A DNA stretch of 64,000 bases. Origin: Triops longicaudatus (lineage: Eukaryota > Arthropoda > Branchiopoda > Notostraca > Triopsidae). The DNA is taken from NCBI GenBank assembly GCA_022885665.1, contig JAGQDJ010000615.1:1-64000 (forward strand), written 5' to 3'. The notes below the pieces were generated by a model. The model searched no databases. It saw only the letters and a program-made list of their open reading frames with translations, and had not been told where the DNA came from. Below, piece after piece: positions 62,001 to 64,000 of this stretch. Positions within the stretch are counted from its first letter, which is position 1; each line of letters starts with the position of its first letter. Both the position numbers and the translations under genes were made by a program.

Positions 62001-64000
62001 GCGTGGAACTTGTAATGGCGCGTTCCCCAGAAAAATTGCACGATACTATCAGAATGGCTTCCTCACAACATTCTTGTCGTTTATTCTTGCGCTTTAGAGA
62101 CAAACCTGAATTCTTAGATGTCCTGAACAACCCTTCGAGCACCTTCTTTACCAATTTCATTGTTGACGAGCTTAGCTTGGCTCAGCTTAGCTGACGCTAG
62201 GCGCCACAAATCGAACTTTTTCTTATGCACTTGGCAGTGGTGACCAATGACGACCAGCTTCTATGCTAATTACGCTGCTACTTATCTTGGGGTCGCAGGA
62301 TCGAACGTTTTTAACGCTTGAGGAACCATAATGGTCACACTTTAATTTCATTGGTGCTTCAAATCGAACGTTTTCCCCTTCCGTGTCACTGAAGAGGGTT
62401 ACATGCAATTATATACCTATAGGTCTCGGTTCGATTTAACTTATGCGACCAATCGAACGTTTCCCTTCCGCGCTTGCCGAACGAAGACGTTATATACTGC
62501 AAATAATTTCTGCAAAAAAAAAGAATAGTTTCTGCGAGAAATAAAACGAGAGAGGTAAGAAAAAGGATTTACATTCTGATTTTACTTTAATATGCTGAAC
62601 TAGCTGGATTTTTATAGGTTTAGTACAACGAACCGAAATTTTTTGTCCATGTTGCGTCGAAGTGCGTTTAAGGCGTTTCAGGCCATTTCACTGCTTATTG
62701 TCTTAATTTACGCTATAAATTCAACGTTTTCCTTTCGCAATGGCAAGAAAAGAAATTATATTCCACTTTAGCCCCACTTTTATTTAAAAATTAACTTATC
62801 TGGTTAACTTTTTCTGGTAATCAAAAGTTTTCCGTTCAGAGTCATAAGGAAAAATTCTACATCGGCCCTACTCCAATTTTACTATACTATAAATTCACTA
62901 ATCTTTCTTACTTTTCTTACGTTCGGTGATAAACCGAAGGTTTTTGCTTCCGTGCTTCTGAGACAAAGGCTCATATACCATGTCGTTAACTACCCTTTTA
63001 ATTTATTTTAAAATCGAACATTTTCCTTTAACACTACGAGGAAAAATACTCTACACCTTTTCTACCGATTTTATTGTAATTTTACAATAATTTAAAATGT
63101 CGATTTACTTTTACAGGTTTGATGCCACAAGTCGAGTGTTTTAACCTTCACGATGATTCACAAAGGTTTTGTACGCTGATTTTTTGGTAAATTAGCCTAG
63201 TTTTTCTGATTAAAGTGGGCAGTTGGCGTTTCCAGTTGTACATTACGGTAGACAAAGGTAAAGGAATTCTATGCAAGTTTTTTTCCCAAATGGGCTTGGT
63301 TAGGTTGACTTTCGCTGACGCCGAGTAAATGGAGGTTCGTCATGAAAGCGACCCCGAGATGGTTTGGCGAGATAAAAAAAAGAGGGGGGGGGGACAATTC
63401 TCAAGACTTACCGGTCATACTCTAGATTGTCCTCATCGCATCGTTCGTCCTTTTTCTCCTTCCAATTTTTGCCGTGTTTGCACGTCGTCACCATGATGAT
63501 GTCTTTGCCATTATGTAGATGGTAGAGGGAATTGCGCGTCTCTGATCCGATCCCATAGACGTAGCGCTTGCCTTTGAAAGCCAGCAAAAAGTTTTTAGCT
63601 CCGGGAAGATTATCGACATAATGGGGTACCAAGTCGCCTCCTTTTTCCAAGTGTTCGCGCTGAAACAAAGGCAGGGACACGTCGAAGTTGCTGCGATAGA
63701 CAATATTGGACATGCTCGCCTTGGCTAGAATGGCTTTGCCGATATCAAAGCCCAGCGTTTCTTCATACTCGGGCCAGGTGCCTGAGTACAAGTTGAAAAT
63801 GACGTGATTGGTACCGTCGTTCCAATAGGGCAGTTTGGCCAGCCGTGCTGCCATGTTTCGCACATAGTCCGTCGACAGCTTATCCCTATCCAGAGTGTCT
63901 AAACTCAGGACGAACAGACACGCTTGACTAGGCTCTGGAGTATAATAGCGTGACTCCAGGATCACACTCAAAATTTTTTGATAGGCCGGACTCGGCGGGG
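32042..64000 (-). CDS. EXT1: Exostosin-1 heparan sulfate copolymerase, 5' truncated by window edge
   Basis: Golgi type II glycosyltransferase (tout-velu in Drosophila) that, with EXT2, extends heparan sulfate by adding GlcA and GlcNAc. Minus-strand exons: 64000-63412 (continues outside), 35737-35536, 35320-35201, 35096-34827, 32964-32680, 32571-32324 and 32222-32042; all phases agree. Exon 1 carries the GT47 part (SGTWPEYEETLGFDIG, AFKGKRYVYGIGSETRN, TTCKHGKNWK). The next exons carry NATFCLVPRGRRLGSFRF, LSNGWQLPFSEVI, then SIDESRVLAMRQQAQLLW. The GT64 part starts at VIVLWSG and holds the DxD-type motif LSLDEDAIL, EVDFAFHVW, FPERIVGFPARNHFWDD, WGYTSRWTNSYSVVLTGA and NCEDLLMN. It ends DPVSNLRKKYRQMELVNS. 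Human EXT1 also breaks after exon 1 at the same place (EYE/YDY). The N-terminal membrane anchor lies outside the window. The intron after exon 1 spans 27.7 kb. Confidence 0.97.
33350..34770. repeat. Interleaved inverted-repeat cluster in EXT1 intron
   Basis: A motif GTCTCTTACATCCGGGTT and its reverse complement alternate at least a dozen times with decay: forward near 34036, 34147, 34239, 34446 and 34736; reverse (ACCCCGATGTAAGAGAC) near 33757, 34098, 34399, 34501 and 34590. Spacers contain a second shared phrase (AATGAAGGA or AATGAAGAA). It lies between EXT1 exons at 34827 and 32964. Confidence 0.75.
36015..36545. mobile_element. MITE-like units with TCGTTATAACGA ends (two diverged copies)
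   Basis: AGAATCTCGTTATAACGA at about 36025 and 36364 start units that contain CGAAGTTTG/CTTCGG-type phrases and further TTATAAC fragments. They belong to the same family as 40695-41575. Confidence 0.6.
38290..38905. mobile_element. MITE-like units, diverged copies
   Basis: Starts such as GAATCTCGCTATAATGAGC (38302) and AGAATCTCGTCATAATAAAC (38517), and an inverted end GTTCGTTATAATGAGATCCT (38881), mark at least two further units of the TCGTTATAACGA family. They lie almost end to end. Confidence 0.6.
40695..41575. mobile_element. Tandem array of four MITE-like units, period about 235 bp
   Basis: Units start near 40700, 40930, 41175 and 41400. Each begins AATCTCGTTATAACGAACC (with changes), contains TCGGCTATAGTAGATGGGTTGTA and an AACTTCGGTTATATCGAAC phrase, and ends with the inverted GGTTCGTTATAACGAGATTC. 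Spacers of about 60 bp also repeat (CCCAACATTCAGAAAATTAG). No ORF, so any transposase would act in trans; family unknown, pogo/Tc1-like by end style only. Confidence 0.7.
42600..42985. repeat. Degenerate short repeats (CTCGYTTTAYGCGTTTTG)
   Basis: The phrase recurs near 42607, 42770, 42820, 42906 and 42954 with spacing of 50-160 bp, in one orientation, inside the large EXT1 intron. It looks like a decayed tandem array. Confidence 0.5.
48360..50025 (+). CDS. Secreted acidic/Cys-rich/basic tripartite protein, nested in EXT1 intron
   Basis: Two exons: 48360-48389 (MKVFNSRLFW, donor TGG|GTAAGT) and 49438-50025 (acceptor AATACAG), joined in phase 0; 205 aa. The join completes a signal peptide (MKVFNSRLFWICMMLPLVVF, continuing ALDVSPA) that neither exon has alone, which is the main support for the gene. 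After it come about 75 residues dominated by Asp/Glu (ESEDTDDMDDEEDALG, a Tyr/Asp stretch DYDYNYENEDD suited to tyrosine sulfation, and EEEEEEN). Next is a basic core with eight cysteines spaced C-x7-C-x5-C-x5-C-x5-C-x5-C-x3-C-x5-C, then a 50-residue Thr/Arg/Pro tail (TTTRRPRRRTRRTTTP). Charge reverses sharply between halves. I recognise no family. It could be a matrix, cuticle, silk-like or defence peptide; the acidic part might mask the basic part as in propeptides. It is antisense to EXT1. Confidence 0.8.
48605..49007. mobile_element. 403-bp MITE with TTAA ends (piggyBac-like)
   Basis: Flanked by TTAA at 48605-48608 and 49004-49007. Terminal inverted repeats AGGACAATGGACAC (left) and AGGGCAATGGACAC (right, reverse complement) differ at one base and continue into A-rich stretches. 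The inside is GC-richer, with no transposase. It lies in the intron of the nested secreted-protein gene. Confidence 0.65.
51830..52215. repeat. Dispersed repeat copy B
   Basis: Partner of 13060-13500: CTGCTCCTCAACTATACAAC, TTTTCACTACCGAAAG and AAACTCTGACCCTTTTCCC occur in the same order. No ORF. Confidence 0.55.
56530..56560. repeat. TGTA microsatellite
   Basis: About six consecutive TGTA/ATGT tetranucleotides, following GCATGTG. Confidence 0.9.
57903..57979. repeat. 11-bp inverted repeat
   Basis: CCCTTGAGAGG at 57903-57913 and CCTCTCAAGGG at 57969-57979 are perfect inverted copies with a 55-nt gap, inside the EXT1 intron. Function unknown. Confidence 0.5.
59310..59480. mobile_element. Solitary MITE-like unit (TCGTTATAACGA family)
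   Basis: Starts CAGTAGAATCTTGCTATAAC at about 59311 and contains GACGAACTACCGG; an inverted trace ATTCGTTATAC lies near 59464. It is about 18 kb from the tandem array, showing that the family is dispersed. Confidence 0.55.
61730..63140. repeat. Degenerate tandem array beside EXT1 exon 1
   Basis: The phrase CACAAATCGAACGTTTTCC, followed by YTTCCGYGCTTCTGA-like sequence, recurs near 61763, 62204, 62299, 62361, 62451, 62717, 62822, 62931, 63012 and 63127, roughly every 60-120 bp at its densest. Longer shared blocks include CCAATTTCATTGTTGAYGAGC at 61731 and 62151. Non-coding. Confidence 0.7.

Larger units (their letters stand above)
35738..63411 (-). other. 27.7 kb first visible intron of EXT1
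   Basis: Donor CG|GTAAGT at 63411 and acceptor ACTTTTAG at 35738 join EYDR to YDYEV in phase. The intron holds a nested opposite-strand gene (48360-50025), MITE-like units and other repeats. Between those (42000-48300, 50100-59300 and 59500-61500) I see only AT-rich unique-looking sequence with no supported exon. Confidence 0.85.

Overview
The window is nuclear DNA from an animal, almost certainly an arthropod and most likely a crustacean. It is AT-rich, genes are split by GT-AG introns from about 58 bp to 27.7 kb, and there are no operons. The first gene encodes a cuticle protein whose chitin-binding region (QYHAQDEFGQ, GYSHPGQAAANYRDAFGNQ) looks most like crustacean cuticle proteins. The species cannot be named from the sequence. 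Exon structures below were built by hand by matching splice sites, reading phase and protein similarity.

Layout, left to right. 1-369 (-): 5' part of a cuticle protein gene with a TATA box. 2617-5991 (+): a two-exon gene for a secreted Thr/Ser/Pro-rich mucin-like protein. 7808-14456 (+): a 13-exon PRELI/CRAL-TRIO/GOLD protein of the SEC14L1/5 (real-time) type, complete at 709 aa. 14836-15350 (-): PHF5A, 110 aa, complete. 15561-18744 (+): ribosomal protein L3, 406 aa, seven exons, with at least two intronic C/D snoRNAs. 18880-19480 (-): RPP21, the RNase P p21 subunit. 20969-23051 (-): a DEG/ENaC (pickpocket-like) sodium channel. 24768-25149 (-): a probable exon with weak plasminogen-receptor (PLGRKT) resemblance, poorly resolved. 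27122-28907 (-): an unrecognised membrane or secreted protein with a problematic exon. 32042-64000 (-): EXT1 (tout-velu), running off the right edge, with a 27.7 kb intron between exon 1 and the next exon. 48360-50025 (+): inside that intron, on the opposite strand, a two-exon gene for a secreted protein with an acidic half, an eight-cysteine core and a Thr/Arg-rich tail.

The 14.4-19.5 kb block is a tight housekeeping cluster. PHF5A and RpL3 are head to head with 210 bp between start codons. SEC14L and PHF5A are tail to tail, as are RpL3 and RPP21. It combines splicing (PHF5A), ribosome assembly (RpL3 and its snoRNAs) and tRNA processing (RPP21). One snoRNA has a guide matching the 18S site methylated by vertebrate SNORD83, which is also hosted by RPL3.

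The right half is mostly EXT1 intron filled with repeats: MITE-like units ending in a TCGTTATAACGA palindrome, including a tandem array of about 235 bp period; an interleaved inverted-repeat cluster; a degenerate tandem array beside EXT1 exon 1; and a 403 bp element with TTAA ends and terminal inverted repeats. No tRNA, rRNA, CRISPR or reverse transcriptase was seen.
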